A stretch of DNA of 64,000 nt from Paenibacillus apiarius (lineage in GTDB: Bacteria; Bacillota; Bacilli; Paenibacillales; Paenibacillaceae), in the NCBI RefSeq assembly GCF_017052585.1, contig NZ_JAFFHZ010000001.1, forward strand, positions 4,836,001 to 4,900,000. The letters are read 5' to 3'. How positions within the stretch are numbered: the first letter of the stretch is position 1; each line of letters opens with the position of its first letter. Below, one piece after another: positions 14,986 through 26,800 of this stretch. The notes under the pieces are model-generated. The model saw nothing but the letters and a program-made list of their open reading frames with translations. It did not search any database and had not been told where the DNA came from. Made by a program: the position numbers and the translations under genes.

Positions 14986-16273
14986 TGTGCTGTACAATGG
15001 GCGTCCCCGAAGTGTCATCACAGGAATGGGTATAGTCTGTTCGATTGGCAGTAATATAGGGGATTTTTTAACTTCCCTCAAGAAAGGCAGCAACGGCATA
15101 TCATTTGAGATGCCGGGTGATAACTTGCCTTTGCCATTGGGGATTTCAGCGCGAATCACCAATTTTTCCTTCGATGCCAGGATGAAGGAGATGGAGAAAG
15201 AACATCCTCATTTCGTTTACAAGGCAAGAAACGCTGCAAAGAGATCCTCAAAGTCGTTGCATTGTTCGGTGGTGTCAATGATGGAGGCATGGATACACGC
15301 CGGGCTTGATACTTGCCCGGCAAGTGCTGAAAAGATCGGAATTGTGGTTTCTGGCAGCAACCTTTCCCAATACGCCAATTTTGGTGCTTATAAAAAGTTT
15401 GTTGATTTGCCGGAGTTTGTTTCTCCCGGCTATGCCCTTCAGTTTATGGATACGGACCAGGTAGCAACCTTGAGTGAGATTTTCGGTATCACGGGAGAAA
15501 GTTTTACTGCGGGAGGCGCTTCGGCCAGTGGAAATGTCGGGATTATAAAAGCCATGCAAATGATTGAACTAGGCATACTGGATGTCTGTATCGTGGTTGG
15601 TCCTCTTACAGAGCTGTCGGATGTGGAGAGGATGGGATTTTATAACCTGGGTGCGCTTGGGGGCAAAAATTTTCAAACTCATCCGGAAAAAGTATGTAGA
15701 CCTTTTGATAAGAAACATGATGGATTTGTGTGTGGAGAAGGTAGTGCATGCCTTGTGGTTGAATCCTTGAAATCGGCAAAGCAGAGAGGGGCAAAGGTAT
15801 TGGCCGAGCTGGCGGGAGGGGCCATTGTCCTGGATGCCAACCGTCTTGCCAATCCAAATGAGGATGGGGAAGTTCGAGCTATGATGTTGGCTTTGGAGAG
15901 GGCAGGCGTGGAAAGTCATGAAATTGATTATGTGAATGCCCATGCCACCTCAACGCCCATGGGAGACATAACCGAGGCAAAAGCAATTAAGAGAGTGTTG
16001 GGAAAAGAGTCCAGAAAAATATGGATCAATTCAACCAAATCCTTAACAGGTCACTGTCTGTTCGCAGCAGGGGTTGTTGAAGCTGTGGCAACGGTGCTGC
16101 AAGCGAATGAGGGCTTCGTCCATCCCAATCTGAATCTGGATGACCCCATAGATGATCAGCTGCTTTTTTGCACCGATGGATCAGAAAAAGCCGAGATTGA
16201 TATTGCGATGAGTAATTCATTTGGATTTGGCGGAATGAATACAAGCATCCTTATAAAAAGGGGGGTTCAATGA
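14960..16273 (+). CDS. PksF-like decarboxylating ketosynthase (KS0)
   Basis: This 437-aa protein has a ketosynthase fold with the active-site Cys replaced by Ser188 (GGASASG where condensing enzymes have a Cys), and both His motifs kept (NAHATSTPMGD and SLTGHCLFAAG). Such KS variants cannot condense but decarboxylate malonyl-ACP to acetyl-ACP, the donor for beta-branching. The start at 14960 lies inside the ACP gene; a GTG at 14987, just behind the ACP stop, is also possible and would remove nine residues. The next gene overlaps by four bases. Confidence 0.92.
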   Translation: MKRNWNLDDVLYNGRPRSVITGMGIVCSIGSNIGDFLTSLKKGSNGISFEMPGDNLPLPLGISARITNFSFDARMKEMEKEHPHFVYKARNAAKRSSKSLHCSVVSMMEAWIHAGLDTCPASAEKIGIVVSGSNLSQYANFGAYKKFVDLPEFVSPGYALQFMDTDQVATLSEIFGITGESFTAGGASASGNVGIIKAMQMIELGILDVCIVVGPLTELSDVERMGFYNLGALGGKNFQTHPEKVCRPFDKKHDGFVCGEGSACLVVESLKSAKQRGAKVLAELAGGAIVLDANRLANPNEDGEVRAMMLALERAGVESHEIDYVNAHATSTPMGDITEAKAIKRVLGKESRKIWINSTKSLTGHCLFAAGVVEAVATVLQANEGFVHPNLNLDDPIDDQLLFCTDGSEKAEIDIAMSNSFGFGGMNTSILIKRGVQ

Positions 16274-17538
16274 TGAGCGGACTTTCAGTTGGAATTGAAG
16301 CAATTAATTTTTACGGTGGTTCAGCATACCTGAATGTCCGAAAACTGGCACAACACCGCAACCTGGAAAATGAGCGCTTTGAAAACCTGTTAATGAAAGA
16401 AAAAACCGTTGCCCTTCCTTATGAAGATCCAATATCCTTTGCGGTTAATGCGGCAAAACCCCTGATAGACTCCCTTACCCAGCCGGAAATAGACCGTATC
16501 GAAATGGTGATAACCTGCACGGAATCGGGTGTTGATTTTGGGAAATCCTTAAGTACCTATATTCACCATTACCTGGGATTAAATCGCAACTGTCGGCTCT
16601 TTGAATTGAAGAATGCCTGCTACTCGGGAACGGCGGGTCTTCAGATGGGTATCAATCTTGTTCTCTCACAGGTATCTCCCGGGGCCAAGGCGCTGGTGAT
16701 TGCGACGGATACCGTTCGATTTATAGCCGCGGATGCGGGAGAAGCGCTTTCTGCAGATTGGTCATTTGCCGAGCCGAGTGGAGGAGCGGGGGCAGTGGCA
16801 ATGCTGATAAGCGAAACCCCTTATGTGTATCAAGCCGATGTCGGTGCGAACGGATATTACGGCTTTGAGGTTATGGACACGTGCAGGCCAATCCCCGACA
16901 GTGAGGCTGGAAATGCCGACCTGTCCCTCATGTCCTATCTAGATTGCTGCGAAGCGGCTTACTTGGAATATCAACAACGCGTAACCGGTGCTGATTATGC
17001 CGATTCCTTCCACTATCTGGTCTTTCATACCCCATTCGGAGGGATGATTAAAGGAGCCCACCGTACCATGATGCGCAAAATGTGCAAGGCAACACCCGAG
17101 TTGATTGAAGAGGATTTTATTAAACGGGTTATCCCGGGATTAACCTATTGCCAGCGAGTCGGAAATATTATGGGGGCAACGGTATTCTTGTCCTTAATCA
17201 GCACGATCGATAACGGCAGATTCGATTCCCCGAAAAGATTGGGCTGTTTCTCCTACGGTTCAGGCTGCTGCTCGGAATTTTACAGCGGGGTCGTAACGGC
17301 CAGGGGACAGGAGCAGATAAAACGAATGAGAATCAAACAGCAATTAGATGAACGCTATGAGCTGAACATGGATCAATATGAATCCCTGTTGAAGGGGAAT
17401 GGGGCAGTTCAATTTGGTACCCGCAATGTAAAGCTCGACTTTGACTTGGTGCCTGAGGCTCTTGCTGCCATTAAGGGCAAAGGAAGACTGCTGCTGAGTG
17501 AAATACGCGAGTTTCACCGGGAATATGTCTGGGTTTGA
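16270..17538 (+). CDS. PksG-like HMG-CoA-synthase homologue
   Basis: This 422-aa enzyme condenses acetyl from the free ACP with the beta-keto group of the growing chain held on a synthase ACP, giving an HMG-like branched intermediate. The nucleophile is Cys117 in ELKNACYSGTAG, and a catalytic His lies in FHTPFGGMIKGAH. The length and motifs match HMGS-cassette enzymes of trans-AT PKSs. Its likely partner is the tandem ACP pair at the end of the second synthase gene, which carries the Trp marker of beta-branching ACPs. The 4-base overlap with the KS gene indicates an operon. Confidence 0.93.
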   Translation: MMSGLSVGIEAINFYGGSAYLNVRKLAQHRNLENERFENLLMKEKTVALPYEDPISFAVNAAKPLIDSLTQPEIDRIEMVITCTESGVDFGKSLSTYIHHYLGLNRNCRLFELKNACYSGTAGLQMGINLVLSQVSPGAKALVIATDTVRFIAADAGEALSADWSFAEPSGGAGAVAMLISETPYVYQADVGANGYYGFEVMDTCRPIPDSEAGNADLSLMSYLDCCEAAYLEYQQRVTGADYADSFHYLVFHTPFGGMIKGAHRTMMRKMCKATPELIEEDFIKRVIPGLTYCQRVGNIMGATVFLSLISTIDNGRFDSPKRLGCFSYGSGCCSEFYSGVVTARGQEQIKRMRIKQQLDERYELNMDQYESLLKGNGAVQFGTRNVKLDFDLVPEALAAIKGKGRLLLSEIREFHREYVWV

Positions 17539-17548
17539 GGTGCATTCT

Positions 17549-18313
17549 ATGGACTGGAAAACAATTAAGGTCAGATTTGAAGAGTCGATCTGTTTCGTGC
17601 AATTTAACCGACCTGAAGCGAAGAATACGATTGATGCCTTGCTAATAGAAGAATGTCATCAAATTCTTAGGTCGTATGAAGATACAATCAACATCGTCGT
17701 ATTCGAGGGATTGCCTGAAGTATTCTGTTTCGGCGCTGATTTCCAAGGGATTCATTCCCACCGACAGAGCCAGGAACGGAGCGAAAATAATCCGGCGCCG
17801 CTCTATGATTTGTGGCTGAAAATGACAACCGGTTCTTTCATTACAATCTCGCATGTGCGCGGACAGACAAATGCCGGCGGGGTCGGTTTTGTAGCTGCAA
17901 GCGATATTGTGCTTGCCGATGATACCGCAACTTTCAGTATGTCCGAGCTGTTGTTCGGGCTTTTTCCGGCAATGGTTCTGCCTTTCCTGATCCGGAGGAT
18001 CGGATTTCAGAGAGCGCACTATCTGACTCTCATGACCAAACCTATCCCTGCACAGCAGGCCTATAACTGGGGACTGGTCGACGCATACCAAGAGAAGAGC
18101 GAGAATCTGCTGCGGCAGCACCTTTCCCGTCTTAAAAAACTGCCTAAAGCAGGAATTGAACAATACAAAAACTATATGGCAAGGCTAAATGATACGGTAT
18201 TCAAATGTAAGGAAATCGCTATTGCGGCCAACCTCGAGATTTTTTCAGACCCCCGGAACCTGGAAAAGATTTATCAATTTGCGGAAAAAGGAATATATCC
18301 TTGGGAGGGTTGA
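17549..18313 (+). CDS. PksH-like enoyl-CoA hydratase (ECH1, dehydratase)
   Basis: A crotonase-fold protein of 254 aa. In the beta-branching pathway this enzyme removes water from the HMG-like intermediate. Visible features are the oxyanion block GQTNAGGVGFVAASDIVLAD and FSMSELLFGLFPAM. I chose the ATG at 17549 (MDWKTIKVRF), eight bases behind GAGG at 17535, over one inside the HMGS gene (17498). The next ECH gene starts directly after the stop. Confidence 0.9.
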   Translation: MDWKTIKVRFEESICFVQFNRPEAKNTIDALLIEECHQILRSYEDTINIVVFEGLPEVFCFGADFQGIHSHRQSQERSENNPAPLYDLWLKMTTGSFITISHVRGQTNAGGVGFVAASDIVLADDTATFSMSELLFGLFPAMVLPFLIRRIGFQRAHYLTLMTKPIPAQQAYNWGLVDAYQEKSENLLRQHLSRLKKLPKAGIEQYKNYMARLNDTVFKCKEIAIAANLEIFSDPRNLEKIYQFAEKGIYPWEG

Positions 18314-19081
18314 ATGATGAACGAGTCCGTAGTGGAGTTAAAAGAATTACAACCGGATATCGCCCTGGTGACGATGCAGGACAAGGTGAATAAAAACACG
18401 TTTACCGAAGAATTGATATCCGGTTTGCAACATGCTTTTGAAACTATCGATGCGAATCCCCGGTATAAAGTCGTGATTCTAACCGGTTACGATAATTATT
18501 TTGCGTCAGGCGGCACCCAGGAGGGGTTAATCGCCATATACGAAGGCAGGGCGACATTTTCTGTAACATCAACGGGGACTCAGAATATATATAGTCTGCC
18601 TTTGGATTGCAAGATTCCGGTGATAGCCGCGATGCAGGGTCATGCAATTGGAGGCGGACTGGCCCTTGGATTGTGTGCCGATTTCATTATCATGGCTTCT
18701 GAAAGCATATACACGGCCAGCTTCATGAAATACGGGTTCACACCAGGTTTTGGCGCAACGTGCATATTGCCCGCAAAATTGGGCATAAGTCTGGCTGAAG
18801 ATTTTTTGATAAGTGCCCGTACTTACCGCGGCGCGGAACTTGAGAAACGGGGCATTCCTTTTGAAGTCTATCCGCGAAAGGATGTCCTGGAGCAAGCGAT
18901 GGAATTGGCTGCAATAATTGCCGAAAAACCAAGATTCTCCTTGATTACCCTTAAGGACCATCTTGTAGCGGATCTACGCAATAAACTTCCGAGCGTAATC
19001 CAGCAAGAACTCAAGATGCATGATTTGACATTTCATCAGCCGGAGGTCAAAGAGAAGATCATGACGCTATACCAGAATTGA
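18314..19081 (+). CDS. PksI-like enoyl-CoA hydratase (ECH2, decarboxylase)
   Basis: A 255-aa crotonase-fold protein, the second ECH of the cassette. It decarboxylates the glutaconyl-type intermediate and leaves a beta-methyl (or exomethylene) branch. Motifs: HAIGGGLALGLCADFIIMA and FMKYGFTPGFGATC, both typical of PksI. Two ATG codons in a row (18314 and 18317) follow GGGAGGG; the second has the better spacing. It completes a full AT-ACP-KS0-HMGS-ECH1-ECH2 set. Confidence 0.91.
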   Translation: MMNESVVELKELQPDIALVTMQDKVNKNTFTEELISGLQHAFETIDANPRYKVVILTGYDNYFASGGTQEGLIAIYEGRATFSVTSTGTQNIYSLPLDCKIPVIAAMQGHAIGGGLALGLCADFIIMASESIYTASFMKYGFTPGFGATCILPAKLGISLAEDFLISARTYRGAELEKRGIPFEVYPRKDVLEQAMELAAIIAEKPRFSLITLKDHLVADLRNKLPSVIQQELKMHDLTFHQPEVKEKIMTLYQN

Positions 19082-19120
19082 TAGGGAATACATAGAAGCA
19101 AAGATAAAAGGAGAATGCAA

Positions 19121-19933
19121 ATGAAACGGCTGCATTTATTTGAATTTATGGATTATGATTGGTTCCCCAAAATGTTGCGTGATCTTATCACGGATGTGCT
19201 TCAGGAAATGGTAACGAAGAGTCAGCTTTTTGACGGAATCATTCCGATCATCCAAAAGGTAATGCAAAAAGCAAATACCAATCAAATTATCGATCTCTGT
19301 TCCGGCGGTGGCGGCCCTTGGCTGCGGCTGATTGAGCATCTTCAACATGAGGACAAGTCTGTAAAGCTTATACTTACGGACAAATATCCCAACAAAGAAA
19401 TTACAGGGAGAATTACCAGTGAATACAAGGGTAAGGCGGATTATTTATCCATACCGGTGGATGCTGCTAAAGTAACGCCTGAATTGAAAGGGGTAAGAAC
19501 TCTTATCGGTGGATTCCACCACATGAAGCCGCCGATCGCCCGGGCTATACTCGCGGATGCGGCAGAACAGCGCGTGGGGATTGGTGTTTTTGAAACGATG
19601 TCTATGTCGCGTCGAATGAAATGGCTTACTCTGCCGATCCAGATTCTGTTTTCCCCCCTGCTCCTTATCTATTTATGGGTCATTTCAGCAAAAGCCATGC
19701 GAGGGAGCCTGCCGACTGTCAGTGCCCGGTTGTTTTTTACATATCTTTTCCCCGTTGCTCCCCTTGTCATGATGTTCGAAGCATTCGTGTCGGGTGTGCG
19801 AATCTATACAAAAGAAGAGCTCGAAGAAATGACCGCTTCGCTTCAGATCAAGGGCTATACCTGGGAAGTGGGTATGTCACGCGCCCAGAAGAACCTGCCG
19901 CCGATTATATACTTGATAGGTTATCCGGAATGA
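19121..19933 (+). CDS. SAM-dependent methyltransferase-like protein with membrane segment
   Basis: A protein of 270 aa. An N-terminal Rossmann-type region has a glycine-rich SAM motif (IIDLCSGGGGPWLRLI, about residues 55-70) and a following acidic LILTDKYPN block. In the C-terminal half there is a long hydrophobic stretch (LPIQILFSPLLLIYLWVIS, about residues 170-190), so it may associate with the membrane. It sits between the beta-branching genes and a reductase gene, suggesting a tailoring methylation of the product. No methyltransferase domain occurs in the visible synthase modules. I chose the second ATG (19121), eight bases behind GGAG; the first (19115) is too close. Confidence 0.65.
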   Translation: MKRLHLFEFMDYDWFPKMLRDLITDVLQEMVTKSQLFDGIIPIIQKVMQKANTNQIIDLCSGGGGPWLRLIEHLQHEDKSVKLILTDKYPNKEITGRITSEYKGKADYLSIPVDAAKVTPELKGVRTLIGGFHHMKPPIARAILADAAEQRVGIGVFETMSMSRRMKWLTLPIQILFSPLLLIYLWVISAKAMRGSLPTVSARLFFTYLFPVAPLVMMFEAFVSGVRIYTKEELEEMTASLQIKGYTWEVGMSRAQKNLPPIIYLIGYPE

Positions 19934-20034
19934 AAACACGGTAATGAAACATCTCTTCTTATTGAATTAATTCACGGGAGGAAAATCCATCGTGATTATT
20001 TGTTACTGTTTGTAACAGGATCGGAGGTAAAGAA

Positions 20035-20778
20035 ATGAGTTTAAAAGGAAAAGTTGCCCTTGTTACTGGGGGATCTAGAGGAATAGGAAAGGCAATTGTT
20101 TTGAAACTTGCACAAGAAGGGGCAAATGTTGCCATAATATACGCGAGCAATGAGGCAGATGCCATCGCAACCTGTAAAGAGACGGAGAATATCGGAGTGA
20201 AAGCGAAGATATATAAGTGTGATGTGTCTGAGTTTGAAATCGTAAAGGAAACGGTAAAAAACATTGTTGCGGATTTCGGTGGAATAGATATTCTTGTAAA
20301 CAATGCGGGAATCATAAGGGACGAGCTGGTATTTTCTATGACGAGCGAGGACTATGATGATGTGTTAGATACAAATTTGAAAGGTGCATTTAATACAATA
20401 AAATGCTGTTATTATGGATTTATAAGAAGGCGCAGTGGAAAAATCATAAATATATCATCTGTTTCTGGTATATTTGGCAATGCGGGTCAGGCAAACTATT
20501 CTGCCGCAAAAGCAGGGATAATAGGCCTTACAAAATCTATTGCAAAGGAACTTGCGGAGAGAAATATCTGCTGCAATGCTGTGGCTCCCGGACTCATAGA
20601 TACAGAAATGATCGAGAGTATCAAAGGAGACCGCAGGCGTTTGGATTTGGAATTAATACCCTTAAAGCGCGTTGGGAAACCTGAGGATGTGGCAAATGTT
20701 GTGGTATTTCTAGCTGGCAGTCAAAGTGATTATATTACTGGTGAAGTAATAAGAGTAGATGGAGGAATGGCAATGTAA
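20035..20778 (+). CDS. FabG-type 3-oxoacyl-ACP reductase (free ketoreductase)
   Basis: A short-chain dehydrogenase of 247 aa with the NADPH-binding motif TGGSRGIGKA (residues 11-20), NNAG, catalytic Ser in INISSVSG, Tyr and Lys in YSAAK, and the C-terminal VDGGM of FabG. The ribosome site CGGAGGTAAAGAA is strong. A free FabG inside a PKS operon whose second synthase has four modules without ketoreductase raises the possibility that it reduces carrier-bound beta-ketones in trans; a role in starter-unit formation is the alternative. The synthase genes begin 113 bases later. Confidence 0.88.
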   Translation: MSLKGKVALVTGGSRGIGKAIVLKLAQEGANVAIIYASNEADAIATCKETENIGVKAKIYKCDVSEFEIVKETVKNIVADFGGIDILVNNAGIIRDELVFSMTSEDYDDVLDTNLKGAFNTIKCCYYGFIRRRSGKIINISSVSGIFGNAGQANYSAAKAGIIGLTKSIAKELAERNICCNAVAPGLIDTEMIESIKGDRRRLDLELIPLKRVGKPEDVANVVVFLAGSQSDYITGEVIRVDGGMAM

Positions 20779-20891
20779 GCTATCACATTGGATATTTCCG
20801 TTTTACTATCATAATGGGCGGAAAGTAGTCATGGTAAACTGCGAAGAACCTTTTATTTTATAATACATAATTATCGAATGAGAGGGATACT

Positions 20892-23800
20892 ATGATAAAA
20901 AAATCCAAGAAAAAAACATCAGCGAGTAAAAATAAGGAAATAGATATTGCAATCATTGGTATCGCGTGCAGTTTCCCGGGGGCAATGAATTATAATGAAT
21001 ATTGGGAGAATCTGAAAGAGGGGCGCTCCAGCATCCAAGAAATTCCCGCCGACCGGTGGGATTGGAGGGAATATCATGAAATGCCTGAATTTGAGAGGAA
21101 TATAAGTGTAAGTAGGTGGGGCGGATTTATTAAGGCTATTGATGCTTTTGATGCCCGCTTTTTTGGCTTATCCAACAGGGAAGTAGATGCCATGGACCCC
21201 CAGCAAAGAATCATGTTAGAACTTTCCTGGTCCTGCTTTGAGGATGCGGGAATTTGTCCGTCTACTATAACAGGAAAGAATATTGGTGTTTTTATTTCCG
21301 CTTTTAATTTTGATTTTAAAGAACTTGTAGAGAAGAATCAAGAAGCAGTCGAGGCACACCATTCCACAGGTACGTCTTCAGCCTTGATTCCCAATCGTAT
21401 TTCATATTTTTTTAATATAAAAGGTCCCAGCTTACAAATCGATACTTCCTGTTCGGGTTCCCTTACAGCCATACATACTGCGTGTCGATCCATAATGAGT
21501 GGAGATTGCGAGATGGCTTTGGCAGGGGGGATAAGTATGTTGCTTTCTCCTACAAGACAGATTTCTTTTTCTCAGATGGGGATGTTGTCTCCTTCAGGTT
21601 CCGTTAAGACGTTTGACAAAAGTGCAGACGGCTATGTACGTGGTGAGGGAGCAGGGGTTATATTACTAAAATCGCTTGACAAAGCTTTGGCAGACGGTGA
21701 TCCCATTCATGGTGTTATCAAAGGAAGTGCCATCAATCACGGCGGAAAAACGTACACCGTGACCTATCCGAATCCTGATGCACAGGCTGACGTTATCATT
21801 GAGGCCATAAAGAGGACAGGAATCCCACCCGAAAGCATCAATTACATCGAAGCTCATGGAACTGGAACCCCGAAAGGTGATCCCATCGAGTTCCAAGGAC
21901 TTCTAAAAGCCTTCGGAGCCCTTTGTCCCGACGACGAACTCAATCAACCAAAGAAAAATTACTGCGGTCTGGGCTCAGCCAAAACCAATATTGGCCATTT
22001 GGAATCTGCAGCCGGAATTGCCGGGGTGATTAAGGTCCTCCTGTCCATGAAACATGGACAGCTGCCGGGATTGTTGAATTTCAATCAATTAAATCCAGCG
22101 ATTTCAATTGATGAAACTCCCTTCTATATTGTTGATCAAACACAGGAGTGGGTCCGTGTAAAAGATGGAGAAGCGGATATCCCTCGAAGGGCGGGTGTGA
22201 GTTCTTTTGGGTTCGGTGGTACCAATGGCCATGTAATTCTGGAAGAAGCCCCCGCGATTCCTAATTCATCCGAACACTCGAATTTCTGTCACCTTATCTG
22301 CCTGTCCGCAAAAACAAATGAATCGTTACGGCTAAAAGTAATCGATTTGGAAAATTGGCTGGAAAGAAATAAGCAGGAAACCAATCTCGCTGACATAAGC
22401 ACCACTTTACTTCTGGGCCGGGATCATTTTCCTAGCAGAATCGCCTTCGTTACAGACAGCGTAACGGATTTAAAGGATAAATTGACAGAGATTTTGAGTG
22501 ATAAGGAAAATAAAGAATGTATTAGTAGGAGCGATGCAGCAACTCACACCGAAAATCTTGCTCCATCTCTTTCATTACAACAAATCGATAAATTGGTGGA
22601 AACAATTAGCGCAAGCAAGGGTTTCCGGGATATTGAATATAGAAAACAACTTCTGATTCTGGCTGAATGCTACATAAATGGATATGATTTTGACTGGAAA
22701 AAAGTATTTCCATCCCTTGGGAAGCGAATGAATCTCCCAACTTATCCGTTTATCGGGGAACGCTTCAAGATACCTCGTACTCGTAATTTGCTGAAGAGGG
22801 AAAAAGATCTGGACTTGGTGATCCATCCGCTACTTCATCAAAATAAATCGACTTTATTAAGACAATTTTACCGTTCGACTTTCACCGGGGAGGAATTTTT
22901 TTTAAAAGACCATGTAATCAATGAAGGACATGTATTGCCAAGCGCAGTTTATTTAGAGATGGCCCGGGCTGCATTGGCGCATGCAGGCAATGGTCTTGCC
23001 GAAGAAACAAATAGAATCAGACTTCAGAATGTGGTATGGAATTTGCCGGCTTCTGTTGGCTTGGAATCGATGGAACTTCAGATTAGTGTCTGGCCTGAAG
23101 AGGACGGGTCCATTTCCTTTGAAATCTATAGCGACATAGAAAAAAATGGACAAGAACGACTTGTGTACAGCCAGGGGAGTGGAATTTTCGTTCCTGCTGA
23201 TGAAACCGTTATTTTGGATTTGGAAACGACGAAAACTAGGTGTAATTTGAATTATCTTACGTCTGATGAATACTATAATCGTTTACAAGCGGTTGGCATA
23301 AGTAATGGGTTTGGATTTAAGAGCCTACAGGAAATGTATGTTGGTCAAAATTGTGTATTAGCAAGATTGGAACTTCCAGATTGCGTTTCCGATGATTTGG
23401 ATTCTTTTGTGCTTCATCCGAGTTTGCTCGAGAGTGCCTTACAGTCGGTAAATGGGTTGATGGTGCGAGAGGAGAAAGGTGAAGATCAGATTGCGATTCA
23501 ACGGACAGTTGCCGTGGCATTCGATGAACTTGAAATTATCGCTGCCTGCAGTAAAAAGATGTGGTCGCATGTAAGCTTGAGTGCGGAGAACAGCAAGGCA
23601 GCTTTGGCGCAAGACGTAACTCAAAGGGTAGATATTGTCCTGTGTGATGAGACTGGAAAGGTTTGTATTAGATTGAAAACGTATTCATATCAGGTGCCAG
23701 GGTTAAATTCAAGCGAAGAAACAGCAGAAAATATGATGATGGTTCCTGCATGGAATCCGGTCAGAATGGAGATGAACGGGACATATTCATCCCCGGATAA

Positions 23801-26800
23801 AAACAAGCTAATTGTCGGTGGAACAAAAGAGATCAGAGCTGAATTTTTAAGGGGAAATTCTAACGCCCGGATGTGGGATTGTGAGGACAAGGAAAGTAGT
23901 ATTGAAGAAATTGCCGAAAAGTTAGAAAGCTATGGAGCTATCGATCATGTCGTCTGGATAACGCCCACTCACGAGGTGAAATCCGTTGTGGATGAAGGGA
24001 TACTCAAGGCTCAAGCGAGTGGAGTGTTTTTTCTTTTCCAAATGATAAAATCTCTTCTTAAACTAGGTTATAGCGACAAGGAACTGGAGTTGACCATCAT
24101 CACGATTAACAGCCAAGTTGTATTCCAAAATGAGCGGATAAATCCGGTTCATGCAGGAATTCACGGTTTGGTTGGAACGATGGCGAAAGAGTTCCCTCAA
24201 TGGGGTGTACGCCTATTCGACATGGGTTCTGAATCGAATTGGCCGGTTACCGAGATGCTTAGCATCCCTGCAGATGCTGAAGGAAACGCACTTGCACACC
24301 GAAACGGCAGTTGGTACAGCTTACAGCTCATGCCTTGCCGTATGGGGAAATTTCCGGTAGATAGCGGAGAAACGATTTATCGAGAATCAGGAACCTATGT
24401 CGTTATTGGCGGCGCAGGGGGGCTTGGAGAAATATGGAGCGAGTATATGGTTCGCACCTATAAGGCAAACATCATCTGGATTGGGCGAAGACAAAAGAAT
24501 AAGGAAATAGAGGGGAAGATTAAGAGACTTAGTGCTGTGGGTCCAGCTCCGCACTATATCTCTGCGGATGCGACTGATTTAGAGTCGTTAGAAAAGGCAT
24601 ATGTGGAAATAAAAAGAATATATCCATCGGTGAATGGCATCATTCATTCGGCTGTCGGATTACTTGACCAGAGCCTATCGGCCGTGGATGAGGATTTGTA
24701 TAAAGCTATCGTAGGGGTTAAAGTCAATGCGAGTGTTTTTATGGCAAAAGTTTTTGAAAAAGAATCTCTTGACTTTGTTGTCTTTTTTTCGTCGATTGCT
24801 TCCTTTCAAAAGTTGGCGGGACAAAGTGGTTATGCAACGGGATGCACATTCAAGGATGCATATGCACAAAGACTTTCAAAGGAATGGCTGTCCAAGGTTA
24901 AAACCATTAACTGGGGATTCTGGGGGGGAGTCGGCATAGGTGAGGTTATGCCTGAATCATCTAAAATTATGCTTTCCCTATTAGGTGTGGACTCAATTGA
25001 GCCTGATAAGGCCATGGAGGCCATGGAATTGATCATGCGTACTTCTACATGTCAGATCGTGTACATGAAAACTGCTAATTCAATAGAAGACAAGGTATCT
25101 GAGAATAAAATGGAATGTAAACCAAAGGTGCAAAAAATACAATATAAAGATATGCAGGAAAATTTAGATGCGGCGCGAGTAGAAAGCCTGCTTCGTGAGA
25201 AAAGTACAGCTTATATGAAACAGTTGGTCGGAAAAGCACTCAAAATTCATTACCAGAAGTTAGATTCAAGCGCGCCTCTTGAACAATATGGGATAGATTC
25301 AATCCTGATTACTCATTTGACCGATGCCTTGCGCAAGGTGTTTCACAATATCAGTAGCACCTTATTCTTTGAATGTCACACCATTGATGATTTGGTGGAG
25401 TATTTCATACAAAACCAAAGTAATAAATTGACGGAGCTTTTTGGATTGACGGGAGAGAACTCAGAAAAACTGGAAGAACAACAGACCCGGAAAGAGATTA
25501 TCAGTGAAAAAGTAACATTACCATTTTTATTGAAACGAGCGGGAAAGCAGTTTAACGATTCTAATCCGTTTTGCCAAATGTCGAGAGTGAATCTTGTGGA
25601 AACTGTGGATTCTGCTAATATGCCGATAGCGATTATTGGCATGAGCGGACGTTTTCCTCAAGCTAATAACCTGGATGAGTATTGGGATAACCTGAAATCT
25701 GGGAGGGATTGTATCACCGAGATTCCACAGGAACGCTGGGCTTTAGATGGATTTTATGTGAACGATGTAAGAAAAGCATTGGAACAGAAGAAGAGTTACA
25801 GCAAATGGGGAGGATTCATTGATGGATTTGCTGATTTTGATCCTCGCTTTTTTAGAATTTCACCCCATGAAGCAATGAATATGGATCCTCAAGAACGGTT
25901 ATTTCTGCAAGAGTGTTGGCGGACATTTGAGGATGCAGGTTATACAAAGGAAAAGATTGCTCTGCGGCACAAAGGCAAGGTTGGAGTTTTTGCCGGTATT
26001 ACTAGAACCGGATTTGAATGGTACGGCCCTGATCTATGGAAGCAGGGTGAAGATATTCGTCCAAATACTTCTTTTAGCTCAATAGCGAATCGTATCTCCT
26101 ATATATTAGATTTGCATGGCCCAAGCTTGCCGATTGACACAATGTGTTCTTCCTCTCTGTCTGCAGTACACGAAGCCTGTAAGCATCTAAGATGGGGAGA
26201 ATGTGAGATGGCTATTGCAGGTGGAGTTAATGTGTATACGCATCCTTCGACTTATGCTTATCTGTGTGAAATGCGGATGCTGTCGCAGAGCGGTAAATGT
26301 AAAAGCTTTGGGAAAGATGCGGATGGTTTTGTTCCGGGTGAAGGCGTAGGAGCCATACTGTTAAAACCATTATTCCAGGCGATTGAGGATAGAGATCACA
26401 TATATGGTGTAATACGAAGCACCAACATCAATCATGGTGGTAAGACCAATGGCTATACAGTCCCCAATCCTAATGCTCAGCGGGATCTGATTCGCCATGC
26501 ACTGGATAGAGCAGGCGTGGATGCCCGTACGATCAGTTATGTTGAGGCCCATGGCACGGGTACAGAACTGGGGGATCCGATAGAAATTACTGGACTTACA
26601 CAAGCATTTAGAAGCGATACAACTGATTCGCAATTTTGTGCCATCGGTTCTGCTAAGTCAAATATCGGTCACCTAGAAGGTGCGGCGGGTATTGCTGGAT
26701 TGATGAAGATTATTCTTCAGATGAAAAGCGGCCTGCTGGCACCTTCCTTGCATGCTGCGGAATTAAATCCCCATATCGACTTCGCGAACAGTCCCTTTTA

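Noticed and set aside
14960..16273. Ketosynthase read as a chain-extending FabF
   Set aside because: The active-site Cys is Ser188 and the gene sits between free ACP and HMGS genes, so a decarboxylase role is far more likely.
20779..20891. Possible regulatory hairpin between the FabG gene and subunit 1
   Set aside because: Only short imperfect complementarities (TTTCCG/CGGAAA) are visible and no T-run or promoter of quality follows.
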